DNA of 64,000 bases from Microbacterium sp. Au-Mic1 (GTDB taxonomy: Bacteria; Actinomycetota; Actinomycetes; Actinomycetales; Microbacteriaceae), in assembly GCF_021341785.1 (NCBI RefSeq), contig NZ_JAJTTF010000016.1:38541-102540 (forward strand), given 5' to 3'. The first letter of the stretch is position 1. Each line of letters starts with the position of its first letter. Shown one piece after another: positions 8,201 to 15,682 of this stretch. Position numbers and translations under genes: made by a program. The notes beneath the pieces are model-generated. The model searched no databases. It worked only from the letters and a program-made list of their open reading frames with translations, and was not told the origin of the DNA.

Positions 8201-10239
8201 GTGACAACGGAGAGGATGCGGCCCTGAGCGGTCTGGAACGTCTGCGCGATCGGCTCGCGGGCGTTGCCGAAGACGGTCTCGTCGACGATGGTCGACGCGT
8301 CGCCCTTGAGCGTGACGGACGCCTTCTTGTAGATGATCGCGGTCGTGATCGCGTCGGTGATCGACGGGTCGTTCAGCGCCGCGGGCGTGCGGACGTAATC
8401 CCACACCTCGGATCCGGCCGCGTCGTTGAGCCCCTGCACGAGGTTCTTGAGCGGCGCGTCGAGGGCGAGACCGAACTTCGGTCCGTTCTCGACCTCCATG
8501 AGACCGACGACGTCGGCGCCCAGCCCGTTGATCGCCGAAACGATCTTGGAGCGCTGGATCTGGAACTGCGCGTCGGTCTTGGCGCCGCGGGCGTTCGCGT
8601 CCTGGCTCGAGAGCGTCGTGAAGAAGTTGTAGACGTTGAACGACGCCACCTTCACGTCTCCCCCGACGGCCGGAGGTGCGGCCGGGCGCGGGTTCTCGCT
8701 GCCGAAGGTCGGCTTGTGCGACGCATCGCTGGTGCCGGAGATCGGCACCACCGGCTGCAGGCGCCAGTCGTCGAAGCCGTACTGCAGGATCTCGCCCTCG
8801 GCGGGGAAGTTCACGGTGTCGCCGTTGCGAACGACCGTGTCCTTGGTGAAGTACGGCTGGCCGCCGGTGTGGCCGCCCTTGCCGATCTGCGAGGACCAGC
8901 CGTCGTCGAGCAGGATCCGGTTCGCTCGGTTCGCGGCGGTGATCGCGTCGGCGTCGGCGCCGGGGCGAGCGAGCTCGGTGGCCTTGACGTTGAGCTTGTC
9001 ACCCGCGTTGAGCCACAGCGCGCCGTAGTTGTAGAGCTGGTGGCTGGAGGCGAGCTTGTAGGTGCCGGTGGGCGCGACGAGCATGTTCTCGTACGCCTCA
9101 CGGTCGGCGCCGCGCACGCTGTCGGGCAGCGCGACCGGCTGCGGCACGCCGACGCCGGCCTTAACGACGGAGACGTCTCCGACCGCGGCCGGGTTGATCT
9201 GGGTCTGGCCGAAGTACTCGGAGACCTTGCCGGTCACGGTGACGAGGTCGCCGCGGGCGATGGACGGGGCCAGCGCGTTGAGGTAGACGAAGATGCCGTC
9301 CGAGGCGCCGTCGGTCTTGACGTCGCCGCCCGTGCCTTCGGTCTGGATGCTGATGCCCTTGTACCCGCCGGTGCGGTAGTCGCCCGTCACGATGCCCTGC
9401 ACCGTGACGGTCTGGTCGACGAACGGCGAGGTGTCGGTCGTGCCCTGGACCTCGGCGATGGTCTTGGTCTCGCCCGGGGCCTGGGTATCGGTCGGCGTCG
9501 GGGTGGGGGTCGGCTCGGGGCCCGTGCCGGGGTCGGTCGGGAACTCGGCCGCCGCGGACGTGTTCTTCGGGGTGAGCGTGGCGGACAGCGTGAAGTCGGC
9601 GCTGTTCGAATCCGAGTCGGCCCCGTTCGTCCGGTTGAGGGACTTGACGTCGGTGTTGCCTGCGGGGGCCGTGGCCGCCGCACCTTCGAAGGTGTTGGAC
9701 GCGCCGTAGCCGAGCAGGTCGATCACGTCGGCGTTACCGGCGACGGATCCGGTCGGGAGGCTGATCGCCGTTGCGCCCTTGACCAGGGCGATCGTGCCGG
9801 AAGCGCCGCTCGGGTTCAGGGTGCTGGTCGCGTCGGGCGTGGGCAGGGCCGCGCCGTTCGATCCGTTGCTGCTGCCCTGGATGAGGTAGTAGCTGCCGGC
9901 CGCGATCGTACCGGAGAGCGCGACGGTACCGTTCGAGTTCCCGGTTCCGGCCGCCGAGCGGTACTGCAGGGACAGCCCGTCGAGCGTGACGGCCGTGTGC
10001 GTCGGGTTGTAGAGCTCCACGAACTTGTTCGTGTAGGCCGCGCCGGCGCTGCCGCCGGAGAGGTAGGCCTCGTTGATCACGACACCGGTGCCGGTCGTGT
10101 CGGCGAACGCCGGGACGGCTGCCAGGCAGCCGAAGCTCAGCGCGGCGACGGTGGTCGCGGCGAGGGCGCCGAGTCGCGCCCCTCTTCTGCGGAACGACGA
10201 GGGGACCATGCGGTTCCCATCATCGGGGACGGACTTCAT
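5218..10239 (-). CDS. Wall-anchored ExeM/NucH-type nuclease fused to 5'-nucleotidase
   Basis: A 1673-residue exported enzyme. In order: Sec signal peptide ending near AVPAFA; lamin-tail domain (GVVINEAYLSGGSAG); OB-like region; endonuclease/exonuclease/phosphatase domain (VASFNVYNFF, LMEVEN, GDFNAYG, SLDHVIAS); a 5'-nucleotidase metallophosphatase domain (INDFHGRIE, GNHEFDQG, HTHLAYNH) with its C-terminal substrate domain; Ig-like domains; and a sorting signal LALTG, hydrophobic helix and RRRLRAE tail. LAxTG implies a class E type sortase. The two enzymes together would break extracellular DNA to nucleotides and then to nucleosides and phosphate, so phosphate or nucleoside scavenging is likely. 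The ATG at 10239 has a GGAGG site eight bases upstream. It is monocistronic, with a possible iron- and phosphate-linked promoter region. Confidence 0.92.
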   Translation of the reverse strand: MKSVPDDGNRMVPSSFRRRGARLGALAATTVAALSFGCLAAVPAFADTTGTGVVINEAYLSGGSAGAAYTNKFVELYNPTHTAVTLDGLSLQYRSAAGTGNSNGTVALSGTIAAGSYYLIQGSSNGSNGAALPTPDATSTLNPSGASGTIALVKGATAISLPTGSVAGNADVIDLLGYGASNTFEGAAATAPAGNTDVKSLNRTNGADSDSNSADFTLSATLTPKNTSAAAEFPTDPGTGPEPTPTPTPTDTQAPGETKTIAEVQGTTDTSPFVDQTVTVQGIVTGDYRTGGYKGISIQTEGTGGDVKTDGASDGIFVYLNALAPSIARGDLVTVTGKVSEYFGQTQINPAAVGDVSVVKAGVGVPQPVALPDSVRGADREAYENMLVAPTGTYKLASSHQLYNYGALWLNAGDKLNVKATELARPGADADAITAANRANRILLDDGWSSQIGKGGHTGGQPYFTKDTVVRNGDTVNFPAEGEILQYGFDDWRLQPVVPISGTSDASHKPTFGSENPRPAAPPAVGGDVKVASFNVYNFFTTLSSQDANARGAKTDAQFQIQRSKIVSAINGLGADVVGLMEVENGPKFGLALDAPLKNLVQGLNDAAGSEVWDYVRTPAALNDPSITDAITTAIIYKKASVTLKGDASTIVDETVFGNAREPIAQTFQTAQGRILSVVTTHLKSKSPPQNAGPEPADGQGFFNADRVAQAKAELAFAQKVQKDSGSDDVFLVGDFNAYGKEDPIDVFTQAGWTDVEPTHAAGQYTYSFDGELGSLDHVIASPSAAKAITGAGVWNINSPEWSDRGYAFAATEAGTPYRSSDHDPILVGVKGAADPIDINVATINDFHGRIEADGAAAGAAVLAGAVEQIRAQNPNTIFAAAGDLIGASTFTSFIQQDNPTIDALNAAGLDVSAAGNHEFDQGYADLRDRVEKRADWTYLSSNVFLTATGEPALTPAWVKDIKGVKVGFIGAVTEDLPTLVSPDGMKGLEVRSIPESVNKVAKQLRDGDASNGEADVIILLVHEGATTTDVASITPESRLGEIVNGVSKDVNAIVSAHTHLAYNHVIDGRPVVSAGQYGENLGLMDIKVDPTSKKLLSITNEIKPLTVGGKPAFPADPKVQAIVDAAKAKAAELGSVKLGDITADFNRARQSDGKTENRGGESTLGNFVADVQKWSTGADFAVMNPGGLRANLTYASSGAGDADGSVSYKEAATVQPFANTLMTVKLTGAQVKQVLEQQWQPAGSARPFLKLGVSKELTYTYDPAAAAGSHITRILVNGAPIDPAATYTVGANAFLAAGGDAFTAFQKGTDKKDTGKVDLQSMVDWFAANKTASPDLAQRAVGTVLSAPADAAGYKAGESVTLNLSSLAFTAGEKAPGDVTVSLGGKDLATAPVNPAMSLDAYDEAGTATLTFTIPEGVTGAQALHVSVAGTGTAVQLPITVAGSDTGSFNGTVSVGAAKVLAGEKLTLTGQAFEPGETLTLQLREQGKKGTVIDLGTVKVGGDGSFSVSPVVPRSTKGGDYLVAATQADGDEATAAVTVVRGKGQLKLGSSSVAAGGSITIAGSGLDENQAVALELHSTPVSLGSVTTDADGAFSATITIPAGTTPGEHHVVAILADGTQITAAITVAAAGSAAGGGLALTGADSGSFLLLAAVLLALGLGLIVARRRLRAE

Positions 10240-10325
10240 CAGCGCTGCCTCCACGGAACGGATGCGACGGCTCCCGGTCGGGACCGTCGGTGCGCGGCGC
10301 ATTCGGGCAGCCGCACACCTCACCG

Positions 10326-10355
10326 ACGATAGGCGAGCCTATGGACCCTCTTCAA
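10326..10355 (-). promoter_or_regulatory. Promoter of the nuclease/nucleotidase gene
   Basis: On the minus strand TTGAAG (10350-10355) and TATCGT (10326-10331) are separated by 18 bases, about 85 bases before the start codon. Confidence 0.45.
10329..10342. promoter_or_regulatory. Palindrome resembling a DtxR/IdeR iron box
   Basis: ATAGGC-GA-GCCTAT is a perfect inverted repeat that overlaps the -10 box and spacer of the promoter above. The TAGG...CCTA core resembles actinobacterial DtxR/IdeR sites, although the full consensus is longer. The position suits a repressor. Confidence 0.4.
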
Positions 10356-10380
10356 GGAAGATATGCACTGGCTGAAAGCT

Positions 10381-10402
10381 GTTCATCGGCTCGTCACCAA
10401 CG
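10381..10402 (+). promoter_or_regulatory. Tandem PHO-box-like 11-mers
   Basis: GTTCATCGGCT is followed directly by CGTCACCAACG, roughly matching two direct repeat units of the Streptomyces PhoP box (GTTCACC-type). The match is partial, and the orientation is opposite to the gene. Confidence 0.2.
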
Positions 10403-10502
10403 GAGCACTGGGGTCGCGTCCCTCGGCCCGCGCGAACGCGCATCGGCGTAACCTCCCGCGCTCAGACGCGCACTCCGGCGCGCGCAGACGAGCGGGGGCG
10501 AC

Positions 10503-11330
10503 TCAGTCGGCGGTGCCGCGCCGCTCGTCGAAGTCCTCGACCTCTCGCTCCCAGGCGTCCTTCGCGAGGCGGTACCAGAGGTAGAACGCGAAGCCGGCGA
10601 AGATCGCCCACTCCACGGCGTAGAAGATGTTCAGCCAGTTGACCGAGGAGTGCTCCTCCGGCGCCGGCGAGGAGATCGTGTCGAGACCGCCGAGCGGGGT
10701 GCCGGAGGCGAGGTACGGCCGGTACACGTTCAACTCCGCGGTGTCATGCCAGAAGCCGAGCAGCGCCGCCGGCGACATGCGGTCCATGCGGGCAGGCTGA
10801 TCCTGCGGGGGCGCGACGGGCCCCTCGTCGGAGATGAGGCGACCGGTGGCGGTGAGAACGGATCCGTCTGCGGTCTTCTCCAGCCTCTGCACCGCGGCCT
10901 GGGCGGCTTTCTCGTCAGGCGCCCAGCCGATCGCGACGGCGAGGGAGGTAGGCTTCGCGGTGCCGGCGATGCGCAGCTGCCCGGTCACCCAGTAGCCCTC
11001 GACGCCGTCGTTGAAACGCGACGAGACGATGAGGAAGTCACCCGGGATCCAGGATCCGCTGGTCCGGGTCCGCTGGCCGACCAGCGGCGCGTCCAGATAG
11101 GCGCCCGGCTTCACGACCTGGTCGATCGGCAGCACCTTCTCGGTCGCCCCGGGCGGCGGCGGGTTGGTGTCGATGGCGCGGCCGAGCTGCCACTGGCCGA
11201 GCCAGGCGAACACGCCGGCCACCACGAGGCACAGCAGCAGCATGCCGATCCAGCGGCCACGCAGCATGACCTCGCGCAGGGTCGGCGGAAACTCCTGAGC
11301 CGGAACGGCGGGGTGCTGCGAAGACGACAC
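10503..11330 (-). CDS. SURF1-like cytochrome oxidase assembly protein
   Basis: A 275-residue SURF1 family protein, thought to help haem insertion into cytochrome c oxidase at the membrane. Two transmembrane helices bracket an extracellular domain: IGMLLLCLVVAGVFAWLGQWQ near residues 25-45 and LNIFYAVEWAIFAGFAFYLW near residues 230-250. GQWQ and the C-terminal NIFYAVEW are family hallmarks. The last ~25 residues are charged and cytoplasmic. I chose the GTG at 11330, which gives an N-terminus of typical actinobacterial form (PAVPAQEFPPTLREVML). The ATG at 11267 is an alternative; neither has a clear ribosome binding site. It lies 25 bases after guaB3 on the same strand and is probably cotranscribed. 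Confidence 0.9.
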   Translation of the reverse strand: MSSSQHPAVPAQEFPPTLREVMLRGRWIGMLLLCLVVAGVFAWLGQWQLGRAIDTNPPPPGATEKVLPIDQVVKPGAYLDAPLVGQRTRTSGSWIPGDFLIVSSRFNDGVEGYWVTGQLRIAGTAKPTSLAVAIGWAPDEKAAQAAVQRLEKTADGSVLTATGRLISDEGPVAPPQDQPARMDRMSPAALLGFWHDTAELNVYRPYLASGTPLGGLDTISSPAPEEHSSVNWLNIFYAVEWAIFAGFAFYLWYRLAKDAWEREVEDFDERRGTAD

Positions 11331-11355
11331 GGGGCGGTTCAAGAACGGCGGACGT

Positions 11356-12477
11356 TCAGGACTCGTACGGCGAGAGCACGACCTCGACGCGCTGGAATTC
11401 CTTGAGGTCGGAGTATCCCGTGGTCGCCATGGACTTGCGCAGTGCGCCGATGAGGTTGGCGGTGCCGTCGGCCACCGGGGCCGGGCCGTAGAGGATCTCC
11501 TCGAGCGTCGCGACGCCGTCGACCGCCACGCGCCGACCGCGCGGAAGCTTCGGGTGGTGCGCCTCGGGTCCCCAGTGGAAGCCCTGGCCCGGGGCGTCGG
11601 TGGCACGCGCGAGCGCGACACCGAGCATGACCGCATCCGCGCCCATCGCGAGAGCCTTGACGATGTCGCCCGAGGTGCCGACGCCGCCGTCGGCGATCAC
11701 GTGCACGTAGCGGCCGCCCGACTCGTCGAGGTAGTCGCGGCGCGCGGCGGCGACGTCGGAGACCGCGGTCGCCATCGGCGCGTGGATGCCCAGCGTGGCG
11801 CGCGTGGTCGAGGCCGCTCCCCCGCCGAAGCCGACGAGCACGCCCGCCGCGCCCGTGCGCATGAGATGCAGAGCCGCGGTGTAGGTGGCGGCGCCGCCGA
11901 CGATCACCGGGACGTCGAGGTCGTAGATGAACTTCTTCAGGTTGAGCGGCTCGGCGACGCTCGACACGTGCTCGGCGGAGACGGTCGTACCGCGGATGAC
12001 GAAGAGGTCGACGCCCGCCTCGACGACGGTCTGGTAGAGCTCCTGGGTGCGCTGCGGCGTGAGGGATCCGGCGACCGTGACACCGGCGTCGCGGATCTCG
12101 GCCAGGCGCGCCTTGATCAGCTCCGGCTTGATCGGCTCGGCGTACAGCTCCTGCATGCGCGAGGTCGCCGTCGCCTCGTCGAGGCCGGCGATCTCGGCGA
12201 GCAGCGGCTGCGGATCCTCGTACCGGGTCCACAGGCCCTCGAGGTCGAGCACACCGAGGCCGCCGAGCTGACCCAGCATGATCGCCGTGCGGGGGCTGAT
12301 CACCGAGTCCATCGGGGCGCCGAGCACCGGGATCTCGAACGGGAACGCGTCGATCGTCCACGCGGTGGAGACGTCCTCCGGGTTGCGGGTGCGCCGCGAG
12401 GGCACCACCGCGATGTCGTCGAACGTGTATGCGCGACGCGCGCGCTTGCCTCGGCCGAGCTCGATCTCCTGAGTCAC
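11356..12477 (-). CDS. GuaB3 family IMP dehydrogenase-related protein
   Basis: A 373-residue IMPDH/GMP reductase-fold protein of the actinobacterial GuaB3 type, shorter than GuaB because the CBS pair is missing. The barrel motifs are present (TFDDIAVVPSRRTRNPEDV, LGAPMDSV, GGAATYTAA). At the place where true IMPDH has the catalytic Cys loop (GPGSICTTR in GuaB at 17403-18905) this protein reads GFGGGAASTTR, with Ala instead of Cys. It is therefore unlikely to make a covalent XMP intermediate. The family's own activity is not well settled. The GTG start has a leaderless -10 six bases upstream. Confidence 0.92.
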   Translation of the reverse strand: MTQEIELGRGKRARRAYTFDDIAVVPSRRTRNPEDVSTAWTIDAFPFEIPVLGAPMDSVISPRTAIMLGQLGGLGVLDLEGLWTRYEDPQPLLAEIAGLDEATATSRMQELYAEPIKPELIKARLAEIRDAGVTVAGSLTPQRTQELYQTVVEAGVDLFVIRGTTVSAEHVSSVAEPLNLKKFIYDLDVPVIVGGAATYTAALHLMRTGAAGVLVGFGGGAASTTRATLGIHAPMATAVSDVAAARRDYLDESGGRYVHVIADGGVGTSGDIVKALAMGADAVMLGVALARATDAPGQGFHWGPEAHHPKLPRGRRVAVDGVATLEEILYGPAPVADGTANLIGALRKSMATTGYSDLKEFQRVEVVLSPYES

Positions 12478-12483
12478 GACCCC

Positions 12484-12489
12484 AGCCTA
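12484..12489 (-). promoter_or_regulatory. -10 box TAGGCT of leaderless guaB3-SURF1 transcript
   Basis: TAGGCT lies six bases upstream of the GTG at 12477 on the minus strand. Confidence 0.55.
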
Positions 12490-12508
12490 CCCGGGTTGCC
12501 TCTGCCGC

Positions 12509-14197
12509 TCAGCGGGTGCGCGCGACCCGGCGCTCGTCCCACACCGGAGCGTCCGACTCGTAGACCCCGCCGTCCTCGCCGAACACCAGGAAGCGGTCGA
12601 ACGAGCGCGCGAACCAGCGGTCGTGGGTGACCGCGACGACCGTGCCCTCGAACCGCGCGATCGCATCCTCGAGGGCCTCGGCCGACTCGAGGTCGAGGTT
12701 GTCCGTGGGCTCGTCGAGCAGCAGCAGCGTCGCACCGGAGAGCTCGAGCAGCAGCACCTGGAACCGGGCCTGCTGCCCGCCGGAGAGCTGCGCGAACTCC
12801 TGCTGCGCCTGCCGCACCAGCCCGTAACGGTCCAGCGCCGAGCTCGCGGCGTCGCGGGGCATGCCCGTCCTGCGGTCGTCACCCCGGTGCAGGATCTCCA
12901 GCAGGGTGCGCCCGGCGAACTCCGGATGCGCGTGCGTCTGGGCGAACAGGCCGGGCACGACGCGGGCGCCGAGCACCGCCGCACCGGTGTGGGCGACCTC
13001 GTCCAGCCGCTCCCCCGCGCCGGTGAGGTGTCCGAGAGTCGGATCCGGGTCGCTGCCGCCGCGGGCCAGCAGCCGCAGGAAGTGCGACTTGCCGGATCCG
13101 TTCGACCCCAGCACGGCGACACGATCGCCGAACCAGAGCTCGGCGTCGAAGGGGCGCATGAGGCCGGTCAGCTCGAGGCCTGTGCAGACGATCGCGCGCT
13201 TGCCCGTGCGCGCACCCCGCAGCCGCATGTCGAAGTCCTGCGCGGGCGGGCGCTCCTCGGGCGGTCCCGCCTCCTCGAACTTGCGCAGCCTCGTCTGCGC
13301 CGCCTGGTAGCGCGAGGCGAAGCCGTCGTTCGCGGCGGCCTTGACCTTGAGGTTCGCGACCAGGGTCTTCAGCTTCTCGTGCTGCTCATCCCAGCGTCGG
13401 CGCAGCTCGTCGAGCCGGTCCATCCGGTCGGTCCGCGCCTGATGGTAGGTCGCGAACCCGCCGCCGTGCACCCACGCGGTCGCGCCCGCGCCGCCCGGCT
13501 CGAGCGTCACGATGCGGTCGGCCGCCCTGGCGAGCAGTTCGCGGTCGTGCGAGACGAGCAGCACCGTCTTCTGGGTCTCCCGCAGCCGTTCCTCGAGCCA
13601 GCGCTTGCCCGGTACATCGAGGTAGTTGTCGGGCTCGTCGAGCAGCAGCACGTCGTCAGGACCGCGCAGCAGCGCCTCGAGGGCGAGCCGCTTCTGCTCG
13701 CCGCCGGACAGGGTCGCGAGATCGCGGAATCGCGCCCGCTCGAACGGGACGCCGAGAGCGGCGACCGCGCACTGGTCCCACACCGTCTCGTGCTCGTACC
13801 CGCCGGCATCCGCGTACTCCGCGATCGCGGTCGCGTACCGCATCTGCGTGGGCTCGGCGTCGTCCTCGATGAGGGCGTTCTCGGCGGCCTCGAGCGCCTC
13901 GGCCGCCGCCCTGATGCGCGCGGGCGCGACCGCGATGAGCAGCTCGTGCACGGTCTGCCCCTCGTGGCCGTGACCCACGAACTGATCCATCACACCGAGG
14001 GATCCGTCGATCGTCACGACCCCGGCGTCCGGCGCCTGTTCGCCACGGATGATCCGCAGGATCGTGGACTTGCCGGCCCCGTTCGGTCCGATCAGGGCGC
14101 TGGTGGATCCGGCGCCGACGCGGAACGAGGCCTCGTCGAGCAGGGGGCGGCCGTCGGGCAGGGTGAGCGAGACGCCGGCGACATCGATGTATCCCAC
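12509..14197 (-). CDS. ABC-F family ATPase
   Basis: A 562-residue soluble protein with two ABC ATPase domains and no membrane segment. The first domain has Walker A GPNGAGKS, signature LSGGEQ and Walker B VLLLDEPDN. A charged helical linker rich in Arg, Glu and Lys follows. The second domain has GSNGSGKS, LSGGQQ and LLLLDEPTDN. ABC-F proteins act on ribosomes as translation factors or antibiotic-protection proteins. This one looks like a common actinobacterial housekeeping subtype, and I see no evidence that it gives resistance. The ATG at 14197 is preceded by AAGGACCACC. It stands alone between guaB3 and osmC. Confidence 0.93.
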   Translation of the reverse strand: MGYIDVAGVSLTLPDGRPLLDEASFRVGAGSTSALIGPNGAGKSTILRIIRGEQAPDAGVVTIDGSLGVMDQFVGHGHEGQTVHELLIAVAPARIRAAAEALEAAENALIEDDAEPTQMRYATAIAEYADAGGYEHETVWDQCAVAALGVPFERARFRDLATLSGGEQKRLALEALLRGPDDVLLLDEPDNYLDVPGKRWLEERLRETQKTVLLVSHDRELLARAADRIVTLEPGGAGATAWVHGGGFATYHQARTDRMDRLDELRRRWDEQHEKLKTLVANLKVKAAANDGFASRYQAAQTRLRKFEEAGPPEERPPAQDFDMRLRGARTGKRAIVCTGLELTGLMRPFDAELWFGDRVAVLGSNGSGKSHFLRLLARGGSDPDPTLGHLTGAGERLDEVAHTGAAVLGARVVPGLFAQTHAHPEFAGRTLLEILHRGDDRRTGMPRDAASSALDRYGLVRQAQQEFAQLSGGQQARFQVLLLELSGATLLLLDEPTDNLDLESAEALEDAIARFEGTVVAVTHDRWFARSFDRFLVFGEDGGVYESDAPVWDERRVARTR

Positions 14198-14251
14198 GGT
14201 GGTGGTCCTTCCGCCCGCGCGCGTGTGCGCAATGGCGAGCCGACCAGGCTA

Positions 14252-14806
14252 TCAGGCGAGAAGGGCGCCCGAGGTCGGCACCGGGTTCGCGAACAGGTCG
14301 AGCACCGGGCAGTGCTCCTCGACGACGGCGCGGAGCCGCTCGTAGTCCAGGGCGGAGTTCGGACCGGTGATGTCGACCCGCACGCGGACGTCGTGGAACC
14401 CGGCGCGTCCGGACTCATCGATGCCGAAGAGCTTGCGCACGTCGAGGTCGCCCTCGGCCGTGATCTCGATCTCGTCGATCGTGAGGCCGAGAGCCTGGGC
14501 GTAGAGCCGGAACACGACGACCTGACACGAGACGAGGGCACCCAACGCGTACTCGACGGGGCTGGCGGCGGCGTCATCGCCGGCGAGCCCGGCCGGCTCG
14601 TCCACGAGGAACGTGTGCTTACCCGCACGGATCTCGGTGCCCACGGATCCGATGCCCCGTCCCACGACCTTGTATGTCAGCTGCGCGTTCGCGGGGTCGG
14701 CGGCGATGCGCTCGTTCCATGCGGAGCCGGCGTCGTTCAGACGCTCCGCGCGCTGCTCGGGCGTGACGTCGGCGATAGGGGCGGTGGTGTCCTGGAGGAG
14801 AGTCAT
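14252..14806 (-). CDS. OsmC family protein
   Basis: A 184-residue OsmC/Ohr-superfamily protein. Members are thiol peroxidases that detoxify organic hydroperoxides with two Cys residues. Here LGALVSCQVVVFR carries the conserved second-position Cys in the central helix, and VEEHCPVLDLFANPVP carries the C-terminal Cys. The first ~40 residues form an extra N-terminal stretch (around TPEQRAERLNDAGSAWNE), as in several actinobacterial members. The ATG at 14806 was chosen because a leaderless -10 (TATGGT) lies six bases before it and the protein then has the expected length. Confidence 0.88.
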   Translation of the reverse strand: MTLLQDTTAPIADVTPEQRAERLNDAGSAWNERIAADPANAQLTYKVVGRGIGSVGTEIRAGKHTFLVDEPAGLAGDDAAASPVEYALGALVSCQVVVFRLYAQALGLTIDEIEITAEGDLDVRKLFGIDESGRAGFHDVRVRVDITGPNSALDYERLRAVVEEHCPVLDLFANPVPTSGALLA

Positions 14807-14812
14807 GGCGTG

Positions 14813-14818
14813 ACCATA
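14813..14818 (-). promoter_or_regulatory. -10 box TATGGT of leaderless osmC-like gene
   Basis: TATGGT lies six bases upstream of the ATG at 14806 on the minus strand. Confidence 0.5.
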
Positions 14819-14940
14819 TTCGGCTCCCGCACCCCGGCGCCGCAGGTCCGTCATCGACGGACATCCGCCGTCATGCGGCGTCGCGAGACCTCCTGCGGCG
14901 CCGCGGCGCCGACGCCCCGGCTCCGAGCCTGATGCGGCTA

Positions 14941-15585
14941 CTAGAGCCGGTGCTCGTTGCGCGGCAGCACCTCGAGCACATGCGGCAGCTTGTTCGGGAA
15001 GCACGCCCGGAACAGCTCGGTGATCTGCGGATCGGATCCGTAGTCGTCCACGATCCGGAGTCCGATCATGGTGCTGATCAGCATGCCCTCGGCGAGGAAG
15101 GTGCGGGCCTCGTCTGCGTCGAGGCCCATGTCATCGCGGAAGAAGCGCCACACCTTCGCGAATCCCTGGCGCGCGGCGGCGCCGATGGCCGGGTTGCTGC
15201 CGAGGAGGTAGGCGTGCGCGAGCGTCTGATGCAGGCCGCGCACCTCAATGAGGTCGACGTACGCCTCGCCGATGCGCTTGCCCAGCGGGCGCTCGCCCCC
15301 CTCGTCGGACGCCACGAGCGCCTCGCGGAAGACAGTGAGAAGGCGGTCGAGGGCGAACTCGATCGTCGCGAGGAAGAGGTTCTCCTTGGATCCGAACAGA
15401 CGCACGACGTACGGCTGGCTGACGCCGGCGGCCTTGGCCACCTGGTCGGTGGTGGCGCCCTCGTAGCCGCGGGATCCGAAGACGGTGAGCGCCGCGAGGA
15501 TGATCTGCGCGCGACGCTCCTGGGAGGAGAGGCGGCGACCGGAGTCCTCGCCGATGCCGGTGTCCGTGGGCGCTGCGGAGGTCAT
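14941..15585 (-). CDS. TetR/AcrR family regulator of the adjacent MFS gene
   Basis: A 214-residue TetR-type repressor. The N-terminal DNA-binding domain spans about residues 18-65 (RRAQIILAALTVFGSRGYEGATTDQVAKAAGVSQ region, split by a clear helix-turn-helix at GATTDQVAKAAGVSQPYVVR). The C-terminal ligand and dimer domain is helical. It is divergent from the drug-efflux-type MFS gene at 15683, and two GTAATC-type inverted repeats lie between them. The usual logic is that a small molecule releases the repressor and induces the pump and itself. The start ATG has a -10 box (TAACCT) six bases upstream. Confidence 0.92.
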   Translation of the reverse strand: MTSAAPTDTGIGEDSGRRLSSQERRAQIILAALTVFGSRGYEGATTDQVAKAAGVSQPYVVRLFGSKENLFLATIEFALDRLLTVFREALVASDEGGERPLGKRIGEAYVDLIEVRGLHQTLAHAYLLGSNPAIGAAARQGFAKVWRFFRDDMGLDADEARTFLAEGMLISTMIGLRIVDDYGSDPQITELFRACFPNKLPHVLEVLPRNEHRL

Positions 15586-15591
15586 GGCGAA

Positions 15592-15597
15592 AGGTTA
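15592..15597 (-). promoter_or_regulatory. -10 box TAACCT of leaderless tetR-type gene
   Basis: TAACCT lies six bases upstream of the ATG at 15585 on the minus strand. Confidence 0.5.
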
Positions 15598-15609
15598 TCA
15601 GCGAATGAC

Positions 15610-15639
15610 TTGACTTTGTAATCATACGATTACTACATT
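15610..15639 (+). promoter_or_regulatory. MFS promoter
   Basis: TTGACT (15610-15615) and TACATT (15634-15639) have an 18-base spacer. The first operator repeat fills the spacer. Confidence 0.55.
15618..15633. promoter_or_regulatory. TetR operator 1
   Basis: GTAATC-ATAC-GATTAC is a perfect inverted repeat lying between the -35 and -10 boxes of the MFS promoter. Confidence 0.7.
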
Positions 15640-15652
15640 GACTCCAGCGCTA

Positions 15653-15668
15653 GTAATCATCCAATTAC
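15653..15668. promoter_or_regulatory. TetR operator 2
   Basis: GTAATC-ATCC-AATTAC repeats operator 1 with one mismatched arm position. It lies 35 bases downstream, in the MFS leader. Confidence 0.65.
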
Positions 15669-15682
15669 AACTGGAGCTTCCC

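Noticed and set aside
4831..10332. A 1.8 kb-residue-scale open frame on the plus strand opposite the nuclease gene
   Set aside because: It is the antisense of a protein with clear domains and is open only because of GC-rich codon structure; its translation is Arg/Gly-rich with no motif.
12509..14197. An antibiotic-resistance ABC-F protein
   Set aside because: The two-domain ABC-F layout is clear, but nothing in the linker or context points to resistance rather than a general translation role.
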